This document shows, piece by piece, positions 41,174-41,503 of a stretch of 41,503 nucleotides of DNA. The stretch lies in contig JAEZLW010000131.1 in NCBI GenBank assembly GCA_023415145.1, forward strand, positions 1 to 41,503, written 5' to 3'. The position numbers were made by a program, and so were the translations under genes. Below the pieces are notes generated by a model. That model saw only the letters and a list, made by a program, of their open reading frames with translations, was not told the origin of the DNA and did not search any database. The first letter of the stretch is position 1. Every line of letters starts with the position of its first letter. The stretch is from Bacillota bacterium. Lineage in GTDB: Bacteria; Bacillota; Clostridia; Christensenellales; Aristaeellaceae.

Positions 41174-41503
41174 TTGACCCCCTGTGGATGGCCTGAGCCA
41201 TCATGCAACGTTGAGTATAACATATGTTACGGAAACAGGCAAGGTATGGCATTCTGCCATTCAGGGTAGTCTCATTTGAATTTTTGTCAAGGCGACAAGC
41301 GAAGAAATAGAGAAAACAAGCTGTGCATCCGAAGGTCCAGGGCGATCGGAAAGCCCTGGTCGTGCCGTGAGGCACGAAATGTCCTCGCTTTTCGCACTGG
41401 CATGCCATTCCAAGGAATAGAAATTTCGCCTCTGTGGGGGCGACCAGGGCTTTACGAACGCCCTGGACCATCGGAGGCAACCTTTGATTTGCAAAAAAAT
41501 TTT
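41174..41503. other. Non-coding right end with paired hairpins
   Basis: No supported gene in this 330-bp end. Bases 41334-41362 and 41441-41469 are 29-nt inverted copies of each other (mismatched only in the centre), and each also folds as a hairpin by itself (CCAGGGC / GCCCTGG). Between them lie CGTGCC-GTGA-GGCACG (41361-41376) and ATTCC-AA-GGAAT (41407-41418). Frames here on the minus strand show no SD or family features. Confidence 0.6.

Noticed and set aside
41085..41480. Minus-strand frames at the right end, up to 131 codons
   Set aside because: They run through the inverted-repeat region and overlap the start of the LPG-synthase-TM-like gene; no SD and no protein-like features.

Overview
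The window looks like a chromosomal segment of a Gram-positive gut-type anaerobe of the class Clostridia (Bacillota). The reasons are the GC-rich, Clostridia-like proteins, strong AGGAGG-type ribosome binding sites, a DnaE/DnaD/DnaC-type replication gene set, YesM/YesN-type two-component proteins, Lpl-type sugar permeases and many short dispersed palindromic repeats. A closer taxonomic call cannot be made from sequence reading alone. I see no rRNA or tRNA gene, no CRISPR array, no insertion-sequence transposase and no phage gene.

Left part (1-11.1 kb): a pectin/oligogalacturonide utilisation region. A divergent AraC regulator (cut by the window edge) faces kduI-kduD. After a small DUF6054-like gene comes a membrane-anchored AraC-type sensor regulator, divergent from an ABC importer operon (solute-binding protein and two permeases), which is followed by oligogalacturonate lyase (PL22) and kdgF. 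Imported oligogalacturonides would be cleaved by the lyase. KdgF linearises the unsaturated monomer, KduI isomerises it, and KduD reduces it to 2-keto-3-deoxygluconate. The importer ATPase and the last steps (KDG kinase, aldolase) are not in the window.

Middle part (11.2-27 kb): an MFS transporter is divergent from a three-gene operon of a YesN-like response regulator, a YesM-like kinase with almost no ectodomain, and a double ABC-ATPase-like protein that has lost every catalytic motif. This last operon is the most unusual system here. Next come dnaE (minus strand) divergent from dnaD-dnaC-ppa-ArsC-like-EAL genes.

Right part (27-41.5 kb): mostly housekeeping and stress genes: a secreted propeller-like protein, a solo GlpA-like flavoprotein converging on a flavodoxin with a clear promoter and operator, a ZIP transporter, VOC and TIM-barrel enzymes, a PadR-YbhB-ICMT-like cluster, nitroreductase, TtcA, a YwaF-like membrane protein, a YyaL-like gene interrupted by an in-frame amber codon, and an LPG-synthase-TM-like membrane protein.

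Intergenic regions carry at least three families of dispersed palindromic repeats, one of which supplies the coding sequence for the C-terminal tail of TtcA.
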